DNA of 64,000 bases. It comes from Microvirga sp. BSC39. Lineage in GTDB: Bacteria > Pseudomonadota > Alphaproteobacteria > Rhizobiales > Beijerinckiaceae. This document shows, piece by piece, positions 1-8,617 of this stretch (position 1 is the stretch's first letter; each line of letters starts with the position of its first letter). A program made the position numbers and the translations under genes. The notes under the pieces were generated by a model. That model saw only the letters and a program-made list of their open reading frames with translations. It was not told where the DNA came from and ran no database searches. Location: assembly GCF_000739015.1 (NCBI RefSeq), contig NZ_JPUG01000070.1, forward strand, positions 174,113-238,112, in the 5' to 3' direction.

Positions 1-1
1 G

Positions 2-328
2 GACGATGCCTATTTCGAGGACATGCGCAGGAATTTCGCCCGCAGCCGCGACCGCTTCACCGATGGCTTGCGGACGCTGGGCTTCGACGTGATCCCGAGC
101 CAGGGCACCTACTTCGTCAACATCGACATCGCGCCCCTCGGCGAGAGCGACGATGTCGCCTTCTGCCGCCGCCTCGTCATGGAGCATGGAGTCGCGGCGA
201 TTCCGGTCTCGGCCTTCTACGCGGAGGGCGCGGTGAAGAACGTGGTGCGCTTCTGCTTCGCCAAGAAGGACTCGACCCTGGATGCCGGCTTGGAGCGGCT
301 GGCCGACGCGGTCGGAAAAGCCCGCTGA
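2..328 (+). CDS. PLP-dependent aminotransferase class I/II, C-terminal part
   Basis: This is the 3' end of a gene that begins before the window; the reading frame is open from base 2 to the stop. The visible 108 residues match the C-terminal small domain of fold-type I aminotransferases of the methionine/kynurenine aminotransferase group (YbdL-like). Typical pieces are SQGTYFVNIDI, GVAAIPVSAFY and the arginine in VVRFCFAKKD, which in this family binds the substrate carboxylate. The PLP lysine lies upstream, outside the window, so substrate preference cannot be judged. The next gene follows after only a few bases on the same strand. Confidence 0.85.
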   Translation, partial: DDAYFEDMRRNFARSRDRFTDGLRTLGFDVIPSQGTYFVNIDIAPLGESDDVAFCRRLVMEHGVAAIPVSAFYAEGAVKNVVRFCFAKKDSTLDAGLERLADAVGKAR

Positions 329-351
329 CCATGATCGGACGAGGATGCTCG

Positions 352-894
352 ATGCGCCGCATCACGATCCTGTCCGCCTTCCTCTGGCTCGCCCCGGCAG
401 CAGCTCAGGCCGAGCCCCTGACGATCCAAGACCTGGCGGGCGCCTATCGCGTTCCCGTCAGGGTCGAGTTCCTCCACCCCGAGCGCCCTTTCAGAACCGA
501 GCACGTCCTCGAGATCATCCCCTACGGGCAGGGGAGCTTCTACATCAACACACAGATCAACGGCCATCATGCCTGCACCCTCTCCGGCATCGCGGAGGTC
601 GAAGGATCCCGGCTGGTCTATCGCAGCGTTCCGGGCGAGGACGACCCATGGCCGGCCTGTACGTTCTCCCTACGGCTTCACGCCGGCAGGATTGTTTTCG
701 ACGATGCCGAGGGAGCCTGTCGAAGGCTGTATTGCGGCGTGAGCGCAGGCTTCGACAACGTGAGTTTCGACGCGAGATCGCGGCGCCCTCTCGGCAACCT
801 GAGCAGGATCCGCAGCTCCGCAGGCTACGGGGAGGCCGTTGCGATCTACGAGCGCCTCCTGCAGTGGCGCGCAATCCAGCCCAAACAGCCTTGA
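352..894 (+). CDS. Hypothetical secreted protein with four cysteines
   Basis: About 180 residues when started at MRRITILSA; an in-frame ATG 21 bases upstream is possible, but the chosen start puts a clean signal peptide at the N-terminus (hydrophobic ILSAFLWLAPAAAQA, cleavage probably after AQA). The mature part has four cysteines (HACTL, WPACTF, GACRRLYCG), which could form two disulfides in the periplasm. I recognise no family. It lies 24 bases after the aminotransferase stop and before a polyamine-type binding protein, so it may be co-transcribed with the former, but function is unknown. Confidence 0.6.
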   Translation: MRRITILSAFLWLAPAAAQAEPLTIQDLAGAYRVPVRVEFLHPERPFRTEHVLEIIPYGQGSFYINTQINGHHACTLSGIAEVEGSRLVYRSVPGEDDPWPACTFSLRLHAGRIVFDDAEGACRRLYCGVSAGFDNVSFDARSRRPLGNLSRIRSSAGYGEAVAIYERLLQWRAIQPKQP

Positions 895-971
895 CGCGCG
901 GGGCAATAGGATTTCAATTGAGCGCTTGGCCAATAAAGGCTTTTCTTAATTTCAAGGAGTTCCCACCCCTG

Positions 972-2057
972 ATGATCCGTCTTCTCGCTTCGGTTGCTCT
1001 GACCTTGAGCCTTGTAACCGCCGCCACCGCCCAGGAGCGTGTGGTCAACGTCTACAACTGGTCCGACTACGTGGACCCGAAGGCGCTGGACGAGTTCACG
1101 AAACAGACCGGCATCAAGGTGGTCTACGACACTTACGACAACAACGAGATCGTCGAGACCAAGCTGCTCGCCGGCAAGTCGGGCTACGACATCGTCGTGC
1201 CGTCGGGCCCCTTCGTGCAGCGCCTGATCGGCGCCAAGGTGTTCCAGAAGCTCGACAAGGCGAAGCTGCCGAACCTCGCCAACCAGTGGCCGGAGGTGAC
1301 GCAGCGCCTGGCCGTGTTCGATCCCGGCAACCAGTTTGCCGTGAACTACATGTGGGGCACCACGGGCATCGGCATCAACGTGAAGAAGGTTAAGGAAATC
1401 CTGGGCGACGTGCCGCTCAACACCTGGGACCTCGTGCTGAAGCCGGAGATCTCCTCCAAGCTGAAGGCCTGCGGCATCTACATGCTGGATTCACCTGAGG
1501 ACCTCTTCCCCGGCGTGCTCGCCTATCTCGGCCTCAATCCCGATTCCAAGCGCGTCGAGGATTTGAACAAGGCGGGCGATGCCCTGTTCCGCGTGCGCGG
1601 CAACATCCAGAAGTTCCACTCCTCCGAGTACATCAACGCGCTCGCCAACGGCGACATCTGCGTGGCGGTGGGCTACTCGGGCGACATGATCCAGGCTAAG
1701 AGCCGCGCCGAAGAGGCCAAGAACAACGTCGAGGTCGGCTACGTCATCCCCCGCGAGGGCGCGCTGATGTGGTTCGACAGCTTCGTGATCCCGGCGGACG
1801 CCAAGAACGTGGCCGAGGCGCATGAATTCATCAACTTCATGCTCCGTCCCGAGATCGCCGCCATGAACACGAACTTCGTGTCCTACGCGTCCGGCAATCT
1901 CGCGGCCAAGCAGCATATCGACAAGGCGATCCTCGACAATCCCGGCATCTATCCGGACGACGCCACCATGAAGCGGCTCTTCACCAACACGGCCTATGAC
2001 GAGCGCTCCCAGCGCACCGTCACCCGCCTCTGGACCCGGGTGAAGACCGGCCGTTAA
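972..2057 (+). CDS. potF: Periplasmic putrescine/spermidine-type ABC substrate-binding protein
   Basis: A 361-residue protein starting at an ATG with a good Shine-Dalgarno (AAGGAG about 10 bases upstream). The open frame runs far further upstream, but only this start gives a signal peptide (MIRLLASVALTLSLVTAATAQ). The mature N-terminus VVNVYNWSDYVDP and later GTTGIGINVKKV are hallmarks of PotF/PotD-type polyamine-binding proteins, and the length fits. It should deliver polyamines to an inner-membrane ABC importer, but no permease or ATPase gene is adjacent, so it is an orphan here. A strong terminator follows directly. The family call is firm; the exact ligand is inferred. Confidence 0.88.
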   Translation: MIRLLASVALTLSLVTAATAQERVVNVYNWSDYVDPKALDEFTKQTGIKVVYDTYDNNEIVETKLLAGKSGYDIVVPSGPFVQRLIGAKVFQKLDKAKLPNLANQWPEVTQRLAVFDPGNQFAVNYMWGTTGIGINVKKVKEILGDVPLNTWDLVLKPEISSKLKACGIYMLDSPEDLFPGVLAYLGLNPDSKRVEDLNKAGDALFRVRGNIQKFHSSEYINALANGDICVAVGYSGDMIQAKSRAEEAKNNVEVGYVIPREGALMWFDSFVIPADAKNVAEAHEFINFMLRPEIAAMNTNFVSYASGNLAAKQHIDKAILDNPGIYPDDATMKRLFTNTAYDERSQRTVTRLWTRVKTGR

Positions 2058-2099
2058 TCCGCCGCTCAGATTCGGTCGCGCACAGTCGGCGCGCCCGCC

Positions 2100-2132
2100 A
2101 AGCTCCACCCGCTCGGGTGGAGCTTTTTCTTT
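2100..2132 (+). terminator. Intrinsic terminator after potF
   Basis: A perfect 11-bp stem (AAGCTCCACCC, loop GCTC, GGGTGGAGCTT) is followed by a T-rich tail. It sits 43 bases after the potF-like stop and just before the next gene's ribosome binding site. Confidence 0.9.
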
Positions 2133-2151
2133 TCAAGAAGGACGTTTCGTC

Positions 2152-2874
2152 ATGCGTTCCGTAGCCGTCATCTTCCTCGCCATGAGCTTGGTCTCCCCTG
2201 CCTTCGCGCAGGCTCCCACCTCTCCACGTCAGCCCACGATCAGCGTCATGGGCACCGGCGAGGCGGAGCTGAAGCCCGATTTCGCGCGCATCCACGTGAC
2301 GGTGGAAACCCAGGCCGACACGGTCGCGCAGGCGAGCGCCGCCAACAACACGGCCACGGAGCGGGTGCTCGCCCGCATCCAAGGCCTCGGCATCAAGCGC
2401 GAGGACATCCGCACGGCGAATTTCCAGGTTTTCCAGACGCCCCAGCAGGTCGGCCCCGACGGCAAGGAGATCAAGACCCCGAAGTTCTCCGCCCATCATC
2501 AGCTGCGGATCACCACCCGCGATCTCGACGGCGTCGGGCGCTTGGCCGGCGAGATCCTGGCGAGCGGCGACATGACGTTCCAGTCGGTCTCCTTCGGTCT
2601 CGACCGGCAGGAGGAAGGCGCGGACAAGGCGCGCGAGGCCGCCGTGCGCGATGCCAGGCGGCAGGCCGACGTGTATGCCGCCGCGGCCGGCGTGTCGCTC
2701 GGCCGCCTGCTGGAGATCCGGGACGGGTCCGCCCAGCCCTTCGAGCCGCAGCCCGACATGCGCATGTCGATGACGATGGCCAAGGGAGCGGAATCGGTGC
2801 CGATCGTGCCCCCGGCGACGATCCGCTACACGGCCAATGTCCAGCTCGTCTGGGAAATGGCCGGGCAGCCGTAA
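2152..2874 (+). CDS. SIMPL (DUF541) domain periplasmic protein
   Basis: A 240-residue protein with a signal peptide (MRSVAVIFLAMSLVSPAFAQ) and then a SIMPL/DUF541 domain. The typical start of the domain is visible as ISVMGTGEAELKPDFARIHV, followed by the Ala-rich helix with NNTATERVLARIQGLGI and the later segment LDGVGRLAGEILASGD. SIMPL proteins (E. coli YggE, BP26 of Brucella) are periplasmic or outer-membrane-associated oligomers implicated in oxidative stress resistance; their precise activity is not settled. A Shine-Dalgarno GAAGGA precedes the ATG. The gene is convergent with the chemoreceptor gene, with 19 bases between the stops. Confidence 0.88.
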   Translation: MRSVAVIFLAMSLVSPAFAQAPTSPRQPTISVMGTGEAELKPDFARIHVTVETQADTVAQASAANNTATERVLARIQGLGIKREDIRTANFQVFQTPQQVGPDGKEIKTPKFSAHHQLRITTRDLDGVGRLAGEILASGDMTFQSVSFGLDRQEEGADKAREAAVRDARRQADVYAAAAGVSLGRLLEIRDGSAQPFEPQPDMRMSMTMAKGAESVPIVPPATIRYTANVQLVWEMAGQP

Positions 2875-2893
2875 GGTCCCCAGCCTTTCGATC

Positions 2894-4885
2894 TTAAGCC
2901 GCCTTCACGCTGTTGAGGAACTGGTGGATTTCGGCACCGAGCCGCTTTGCTTGGTGCTCCAGAGCCACCGAGAGATCCGCCACAGCCCGGGCTGCATCGA
3001 GAGACTGCACGGCGACGCCTTGCGTGGTCTCGATCGCCGAGGTGCCCGCCTGCGCTTCCGTGGAGACCTGAGCCACCGACTGGGCGATCTCCGATACTGC
3101 CGCCGTCTGCTGGCTCACGGTTCCGGCCACCGTGGACACGACCCCGGCCAGATCCTCGACGGAGGCCTGCACGGTGCCGAGCGCCACCAGGGTTTCCCGC
3201 GAGGCGGCCTGGACCGCCTCGATCTGCCGGGCGATCTCCTCGGTGGCCTTGGCGGTCTGGCCGGCCAGATCCTTCACCTCGTTGGCCACGACGGCAAAGC
3301 CCTTGCCGGCCTCGCCGGCGCGGGCCGCCTCGATGGTGGCGTTGAGCGCCAGGAGGTTGGTCTGCGCCGCGATGGAGCGGATGAGGCCCGCCACCTCGCC
3401 GATCTGCGATGTCGCGGACGACAGCACCGACATGCTGCTCGAGGCTCCGCGGGCCTCGGCCACGGCGCGCTCGGAGGCCTTCGCCGAGGCGTTCGTCTGA
3501 GCGGCGACTTCGGCCAGGGACGCATCGAGCTCCTCGGCGGCGCTCGCCACCGCCGACATGTTGTGCGCCGTCCGCAGGGAGGCGCTTCCTGCGATCTGCG
3601 CCTGCTGGGTCACGTGGTTGGCCGAGCCCTCCAGCTGGCCGGAGGCCCTGGCGAGATCGCCCGTGACATCGCGGACCTCCGCCAGGATCTGCTCGACCGT
3701 GGCGTCGAACGCCATGATGGCGTTGGAGATCGCATGGGCGCGCTCGGCATCGAGTGCCGCCATGCCCTCGCGCTCGTGGGTGAGCCGCTCGCGCTCGCGG
3801 GCATTGTCGCGGAAGACCAGCACGGTGCGGGCCATGGCGCCGATCTCGTCGGTCCCCTTGGTGGAGGGAATCTCCACGGAGGCGTCGCCGTCGGCGAGCC
3901 GGCGCATCGCCTGCTGCAGGCGGGTGAGCGGCAGGGAAATCGAACGCCCGACGATGAAGTTCAGAACCAGGCCGAAGAGAAGCGTTGCGCCCATGGCCCA
4001 CAGGATCAGGGTGAAGGTGCGCTGCTGCGAGGCGGTGAGCTGGTCATCGGTCTTATGAGCCTCGGTACGGACCTTGGCGAGCAATTGATCGAGCGCCGGC
4101 ACGAGCAGGTCGAACTGCCCCATCAGCTTCTCGCTCTGGCCCGAGACCTCCCGCTCCAACTCGCCCCAGGCATTGAAAGCCTCCTGGAACGACACGCTGG
4201 CGCTCTCGACGGCAGCCTTCTCCTTGGCAAGATCACCGGAGAGCTGGGCCAGGGCACGGGTGAAACGTCCCTGCTCGACCTCGAAGGCTCCCAGGATGCT
4301 CTCCTCGAGCAGGATGCGGGCGCGGGCTTCCTGGTTGAACATGCCGAGCATGGCGGCCCACAGGCGCCATGTGATGGTCTCGCCGCTGCCCGTCAGGGGC
4401 CGCACCAGCTTCTCCAAGTTCGCCTCGGCCTTGAGAAGGCGCCCCTGCGCACCCTCGTCGGGTTTGGTGCCGATAGCGGTATAGAGCTTGTCGAGAGCCC
4501 TGCCCTGGCTGAGCAGGGCAGCGGCATGCTGCTTCAGGGAGGCAATCTCGGGCTCGATCAGGGTCGCGCCCGGTGCCGCGCTCATCTCGTCGAGCTGAGC
4601 AGCCAGAGACTTGTGCTGTTCCAAGAAGGCTTGGCCATGATGGCTGAGCCGGCTCGTGGTCCATTCGCCGGCCACCACCTTCAGGCCATCGGCCCGGCCG
4701 CGGAACCCGTTGGCCTTCTCGGCGAGGGCCGAATAGGTCTGCTGTGCCGAGAGCGCCTGCTCCACCTCGGAACGGCCCGTCTGGAACACCGCACCGATGA
4801 CCGCAAAGCCAAGCACCATCACGCCGCTCAAAGTCGCGACGCGCATCCGCACCGACGGTTGTTTCAACCGAGCCAGAAACGCCAT
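2894..4885 (-). CDS. Methyl-accepting chemotaxis protein
   Basis: A 663-residue transmembrane chemoreceptor. TM1 is near residues 17-35 and TM2 near 288-309, enclosing a largely helical periplasmic sensor domain of about 250 residues; a HAMP domain follows (SLPLTRLQQAMRRLADGD), then the cytoplasmic MA signalling domain with the conserved hairpin tip (QTNLLALNATIEAARAGE, about residues 505-523). The ATG giving MAFLARLKQP was chosen because AAGAAGG and GGGGG lie just upstream; a TTG 33 bases further upstream is in frame but poorer. No che genes are nearby, so it is a stand-alone receptor; the ligand is unknown. The C-terminus has no CheR/CheB-tethering pentapeptide that I can see. Confidence 0.93.
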   Translation of the reverse strand: MAFLARLKQPSVRMRVATLSGVMVLGFAVIGAVFQTGRSEVEQALSAQQTYSALAEKANGFRGRADGLKVVAGEWTTSRLSHHGQAFLEQHKSLAAQLDEMSAAPGATLIEPEIASLKQHAAALLSQGRALDKLYTAIGTKPDEGAQGRLLKAEANLEKLVRPLTGSGETITWRLWAAMLGMFNQEARARILLEESILGAFEVEQGRFTRALAQLSGDLAKEKAAVESASVSFQEAFNAWGELEREVSGQSEKLMGQFDLLVPALDQLLAKVRTEAHKTDDQLTASQQRTFTLILWAMGATLLFGLVLNFIVGRSISLPLTRLQQAMRRLADGDASVEIPSTKGTDEIGAMARTVLVFRDNARERERLTHEREGMAALDAERAHAISNAIMAFDATVEQILAEVRDVTGDLARASGQLEGSANHVTQQAQIAGSASLRTAHNMSAVASAAEELDASLAEVAAQTNASAKASERAVAEARGASSSMSVLSSATSQIGEVAGLIRSIAAQTNLLALNATIEAARAGEAGKGFAVVANEVKDLAGQTAKATEEIARQIEAVQAASRETLVALGTVQASVEDLAGVVSTVAGTVSQQTAAVSEIAQSVAQVSTEAQAGTSAIETTQGVAVQSLDAARAVADLSVALEHQAKRLGAEIHQFLNSVKAA

Positions 4886-4979
4886 TGCCCCCGAATCCTT
4901 CTTGTACCGTTGCGGCAAGATTGCGGAGGACGTCTTAAAGATATCTTTACGTTAGGTCAGAAGCCGGATCCTGCCGGCG

Positions 4980-5438
4980 TCAGGCGGCCTTGGGCATTTC
5001 GGTCATGATGGCGTAAAGAGCCTCAGGATCCCGGGTGGCGCGCACCCGCTCGATCAGGCCGGGCTCACGCAGGACGCGGGCAACCCGCGCCAGGGCCTTC
5101 AGGTGATCCGCTCCGGCGCCTTCGGGGGCGAGGAGCAGGAACATCACGTCCACCGGCTGGCTGTCGAGGGCTTCGAAATTCACCGGCTTGTCGAGACGGG
5201 CCACGAGACCGAAGATCCGGGTCAGGCCCGGCAGCTTGCCGTGAGGAATGGCGATGCCCTCGCCGATTCCGGTAGAGCCGAGGCGCTCGCGCTGCAGGAG
5301 AGACTCGTAGATGGCCGTCTCGGAAAGGCCTGTGAGCCGGGCCGCCTGGGAAGCCAGTTCCTGAAGAGCCTGCTTCTTGCCGCTGACGCGCAAGGCGGGC
5401 AGGACGGCCTGAGGGTCTAGAAAGTCCAGCAAGGGCAT
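4980..5438 (-). CDS. ptsN: Nitrogen-PTS EIIA component PtsN
   Basis: A 152-residue EIIA(Ntr) protein. The phospho-accepting histidine is about residue 66 in GIAIPHGKLPG, and the start MPLLDFLDPQAVLPAL is typical of PtsN. It receives phosphate from NPr and, in rhizobia, affects potassium transport and nitrogen and carbon regulation. It is the last gene of the minus-strand series lptC-lptA-lptB-rpoN-hpf-ptsN, 83 bases after hpf; this order is highly conserved in Rhizobiales and in other proteobacteria, which supports the call. Confidence 0.95.
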   Translation of the reverse strand: MPLLDFLDPQAVLPALRVSGKKQALQELASQAARLTGLSETAIYESLLQRERLGSTGIGEGIAIPHGKLPGLTRIFGLVARLDKPVNFEALDSQPVDVMFLLLAPEGAGADHLKALARVARVLREPGLIERVRATRDPEALYAIMTEMPKAA

Positions 5439-5521
5439 CGATCACGCTGCATTCTTGATGTGAAGCCTGGAAGGCCTCTCACCGTTCCACGCAAGAACTG
5501 GGCCAAAAGAGGTAGTTCCCC

Positions 5522-6094
5522 TCAGGCCTGTGCGAGCGGCGGATCAACCCAACCGATTGCTCCGTCACCGCGGCGATATACGACGTTCACGCGTCCGGTG
5601 CTAGCGTGGATGAACACAAGAGCGGCTGCCCCGGTCAGATCGAGCTGCACCACAGCGTCGCTGACGGAGAGCGTGTGAAGCGGCTTCGTGGTCTCGGCTA
5701 CGACGATAGGATGATAGCCCTCCTCCTCGACGTTTTCGTCGCTCGGCGCCTCGAAGACCGCATAAGGGACCTCCAGGCTGCCGGTGCGTGCACCGGTGCC
5801 GGACTTGTCCTTGAGGCGCTGCTTGTAGCGGCGCAGGCGGTTCTCGATCCGGCCTGCGGTCTGGTCGAAGCTGGCATAGGCATCGCCGGCTGCGCCTGAA
5901 GCCTCCAGGGTCATGCCGGAAGTGAGGTGTAGCACGCAGTCGGTGCGAAATCCGCCGCCGTCACGGGTGACGGTCACATGGCCGGAATAGCCGCCGTCGA
6001 AGTATTTCGCCAGCGCACCGGCCATTCGGGCCTGGACCTGAGACCTGAGAGCTTCGCCGATATCGAGATTCTTCCCCGACACTCTCAATGTCAT
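5522..6094 (-). CDS. hpf: Long-form ribosome hibernation promoting factor
   Basis: A 190-residue protein. The N-terminal S30AE/RaiA domain (MTLRVSGKNLDIGEALRSQV to about residue 105) binds the 30S decoding region; an acidic linker follows, then the C-terminal dimerisation domain of long HPFs (HPIVVAETTKPLHTLSVSDA through NVVYRRGDGAIGWVDPP). Long HPF forms 100S ribosome dimers in stationary phase. The start was set at the second of two adjacent ATGs because GAGGAGG lies at the best spacing from it; nine more residues would be added by the furthest upstream start. It sits between rpoN and ptsN, its usual place. Confidence 0.95.
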   Translation of the reverse strand: MTLRVSGKNLDIGEALRSQVQARMAGALAKYFDGGYSGHVTVTRDGGGFRTDCVLHLTSGMTLEASGAAGDAYASFDQTAGRIENRLRRYKQRLKDKSGTGARTGSLEVPYAVFEAPSDENVEEEGYHPIVVAETTKPLHTLSVSDAVVQLDLTGAAALVFIHASTGRVNVVYRRGDGAIGWVDPPLAQA

Positions 6095-6222
6095 CATATC
6101 CTCCTCAACTGGCTCTTTCACCGTGGCGCCGTCGCTTGGCCGCGATCCCTTAGGGCATGACGCTTGGAGATGATGATCCGAATGGAGTTCAATGCAAGTC
6201 TTGAAATCTCAAGGCTGACCGG

Positions 6223-7635
6223 TCAAGCTTCGCGACTGTGCCGGCGACGACGAACCGCCGAGGATGGGATCCGCAGAGCCTCCCGGTACTTCGCCACCGT
6301 GCGGCGGGCGACATGAATCCCCTCCCTTTTCAATCTTTGGGCAATTGCCTCATCCGAGAGCACGTCTTCGGGCGTCTCGGCACCGATCAGCTGAGCGATG
6401 CGGTGACGTACGGCCTTGGCGGCATGCTCGCCTTCGCCCGTGGCGGCGCCGAAGAAGAACTTCATGGGATAGGTGCCGCGCTCGCTGCCGATGGCCTTGT
6501 TCGCCGCCACCCGGGAGACCGTGGATTCGTGCATGTCGATGGCGTCCGCTACGCTCTTCAACGTCATGGGACGTAGCCCGGCGATCCCTTCGCGGAAGAA
6601 GTCCTCCTGCTGGCGGGCGATCTCGGTGGCAACCTTCAGGATGGTCCTGGCACGTTGCTCCAGGCTGCGGGTGAGCCAGCTCCCGGTCTGGACGCACTCG
6701 GACAGGAAGCTCTTGTCCTCGTCCTTGCGCAGTACCTTCGCCACCTCCGTGTAATAGGCTCGGTCGAACAGGATCCGGGGCAGGGTGTCGGGATTGAGCT
6801 CGACCCTCAAGCTGCCGTCGGGCGCGGGCCGCACCAGCACATCGGGCACCAGCACATCGATCCTGGCGGGCGTAAAGGCGAGACCCGGTTTGGGCTCCAG
6901 GCGGCGGATCTCGGCCAGCATATCGGCGAGATCTTGCCCGTCGACGCCGCACACTCTCCGCAGAGCGGGGAAATCCTGCCGGGCAACGAGATGCAGATGC
7001 TGGAGCAGCGCCTGCATGGCCGGATCGAGCCGGCCGCGCTCCTTCAGCTGGATCTTCAGGCATTCGGCAAGATCCCGCGCACCGACGCCGGAGGGCTCGA
7101 AAGTCTGGATCAGCCGCAGGGCCGCTTCCACCTCGGCGGCCGCTACTCCCAGATGTGCGGCGATCTCGTCCGGGTCCTCCCTGAGGTAGCCGGCCTCGTC
7201 GAGGCTGTGAATCAGGTGCTCGCCGATCGCGCGAAGGTGAGAATCAAACGTGGCGAGATCGAGCTGCGCCTGCAGGTGTTCCGTCAGGCTGGCCGTGCGG
7301 GCCAGCGTCTCCTCCAGCTCGGGCCTGATCTCGCCGTGAGCGGGACCGGGCGTTCCCGAGGCGGGTTGGCCGCGCAGGGGCGGCGGACCGGGAACGATCC
7401 TGGCGCCTGCGGCTTGCGCCTTCTGCCGAGCGCGCAGGAAGTCGGCAAGGCTCAGGCTGGGCGTGTCAGCCCGGATCTCGCCTTCCTGAAGCAGGGGATT
7501 GCGTTCGAGTTCCGCCGCCACATAGGCCGCGAGCTCCGCATGGGAGAGCTGAAGCAGCTTGATGGATTGAACGAGCTGGGGCGTCATGGTCAGGGACTGG
7601 CCCTGGCGCAGCTCCAGCCGTTGCATCGCACTCAT
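6223..7635 (-). CDS. rpoN: RNA polymerase sigma-54 factor RpoN
   Basis: A 470-residue sigma-54. Region I is clear at the N-terminus (QRLELRQGQSLTMTPQLVQSIKLLQ), which contacts the activator and core polymerase. The core-binding and DNA-binding domains follow, and the RpoN box (ARRTVAKYRE), which reads the -24 element, is near the C-terminus. It directs transcription needing AAA+ enhancer-binding proteins, typically for nitrogen and C4-dicarboxylate genes. It follows lptB by 82 bases, and that gap contains a strong hairpin. Translation could begin at the first Met or at the Met three residues later. Confidence 0.96.
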   Translation of the reverse strand: MSAMQRLELRQGQSLTMTPQLVQSIKLLQLSHAELAAYVAAELERNPLLQEGEIRADTPSLSLADFLRARQKAQAAGARIVPGPPPLRGQPASGTPGPAHGEIRPELEETLARTASLTEHLQAQLDLATFDSHLRAIGEHLIHSLDEAGYLREDPDEIAAHLGVAAAEVEAALRLIQTFEPSGVGARDLAECLKIQLKERGRLDPAMQALLQHLHLVARQDFPALRRVCGVDGQDLADMLAEIRRLEPKPGLAFTPARIDVLVPDVLVRPAPDGSLRVELNPDTLPRILFDRAYYTEVAKVLRKDEDKSFLSECVQTGSWLTRSLEQRARTILKVATEIARQQEDFFREGIAGLRPMTLKSVADAIDMHESTVSRVAANKAIGSERGTYPMKFFFGAATGEGEHAAKAVRHRIAQLIGAETPEDVLSDEAIAQRLKREGIHVARRTVAKYREALRIPSSAVRRRRHSREA

Positions 7636-7646
7636 GACCGCACCCG

Positions 7647-7673
7647 AAACGGCATGCTTCTTGCATGCCGTTT
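7647..7673. other. Strong hairpin between lptB and rpoN
   Basis: A perfect 11-bp inverted repeat, AAACGGCATGC and GCATGCCGTTT, encloses a 5-base loop 12 bases upstream of the rpoN start (minus strand). There is no T-run on the minus strand, so it is unlikely to terminate transcription of lptB; it could be a processing or stability element or a protein-binding site in the rpoN leader. Confidence 0.6.
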
Positions 7674-7717
7674 ACTTTCTACCGGGATCGGGAGCGATCC
7701 GTCAAAAGGGATACGTC

Positions 7718-8566
7718 TCAGTAGAGCCGGAAATCCTCGCCCAGATACAGGCGGCGCACTTCCTCGTTCGCCACGATGGCGTCCGGCGTGCCCTCTGTGA
7801 GCACGCGGCCGGAATGGATGATGTAGGCGCGGTCGATGAGCCCCAGGGTCTCGCGGACGTTGTGGTCGGTGATGAGGACGCCGATGCCGCGGCGGGTCAG
7901 GTGCCGCACGAGGTTCTGGATGTCGCCGACCGCAATCGGGTCAATGCCCGCGAAGGGCTCGTCGAGGAGCATGAAGGTCGGCTCGCCCGCCAGCGCACGG
8001 GCGATCTCGCAGCGGCGCCGTTCGCCGCCCGAGAGCGCGATCGAGGGGGACTTGCGCAGACGCGTGATGTTGAACTCCTCGAGGAGCGCGTCGAGCTTGC
8101 GCTCGCGCTCCTTGCGGCTGGGCTCCACGATCTCGAGCACGGCGCGGATGTTGTCTTCCACGTTGAGGCCGCGGAAGATCGAGGCTTCCTGCGGAAGATA
8201 GCCGATGCCCAGCCGGGCCCGGCGATACATGGGCAGGCCTGTCACGTCATGGCCGTCGAGGCTGATGACGCCCCGATCCGCCCCGACGAGACCGGTGATC
8301 ATGTAGAAGATCGTGGTCTTGCCTGCGCCGTTCGGCCCGAGGAGGCCGACGGCTTCGCCCGCCCGCACCTGCAGACCCGCGTCCTGGACGACGGTGCGGC
8401 CGCGATAGCTCTTCTGCAGGCCCTTCACGGCCAGAATGCCGGCGCCGCCGAAGACAGCCTCACCCTCGGTCCGGGAGGAGCCATGCAGGACCGGCCCGGG
8501 CGCATGGGGCTCCAGGAGGCTCACGTCCGAAGGACCGGGTTGAGATCGGTTGAAAAGCGGTTTCAC
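7718..8566 (-). CDS. lptB: LPS export ABC transporter ATP-binding protein LptB
   Basis: A 282-residue ATPase beginning with GTG. Walker A is GPNGAGKTT, the signature is LSGGERRRCEIARAL, Walker B is FMLLDEPFAGID, and the switch histidine is in LITDHNVRET. LptB drives LptFG to extract LPS from the inner membrane and push it onto the LptC-LptA bridge. The protein carries about 40 residues more at the N-terminus than E. coli LptB (about 240 aa); this Pro/Ser/Gly-rich stretch could mean a longer protein or a start further downstream, though there is no obvious ATG there. It follows lptA by 51 bases. Confidence 0.96.
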   Translation of the reverse strand: MKPLFNRSQPGPSDVSLLEPHAPGPVLHGSSRTEGEAVFGGAGILAVKGLQKSYRGRTVVQDAGLQVRAGEAVGLLGPNGAGKTTIFYMITGLVGADRGVISLDGHDVTGLPMYRRARLGIGYLPQEASIFRGLNVEDNIRAVLEIVEPSRKERERKLDALLEEFNITRLRKSPSIALSGGERRRCEIARALAGEPTFMLLDEPFAGIDPIAVGDIQNLVRHLTRRGIGVLITDHNVRETLGLIDRAYIIHSGRVLTEGTPDAIVANEEVRRLYLGEDFRLY

Positions 8567-8617
8567 AAGGCTCGTCGCTGATGATGAATGGGAGAAGAGG
8601 GAAGGGAACGACCCGTA

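Noticed and set aside
2837..5008. A 723-codon open frame opposite the chemoreceptor
   Set aside because: Shadow of the receptor's coding strand: no domains, Leu/Gly/Arg-rich mirror composition, overlaps ends of neighbouring genes.
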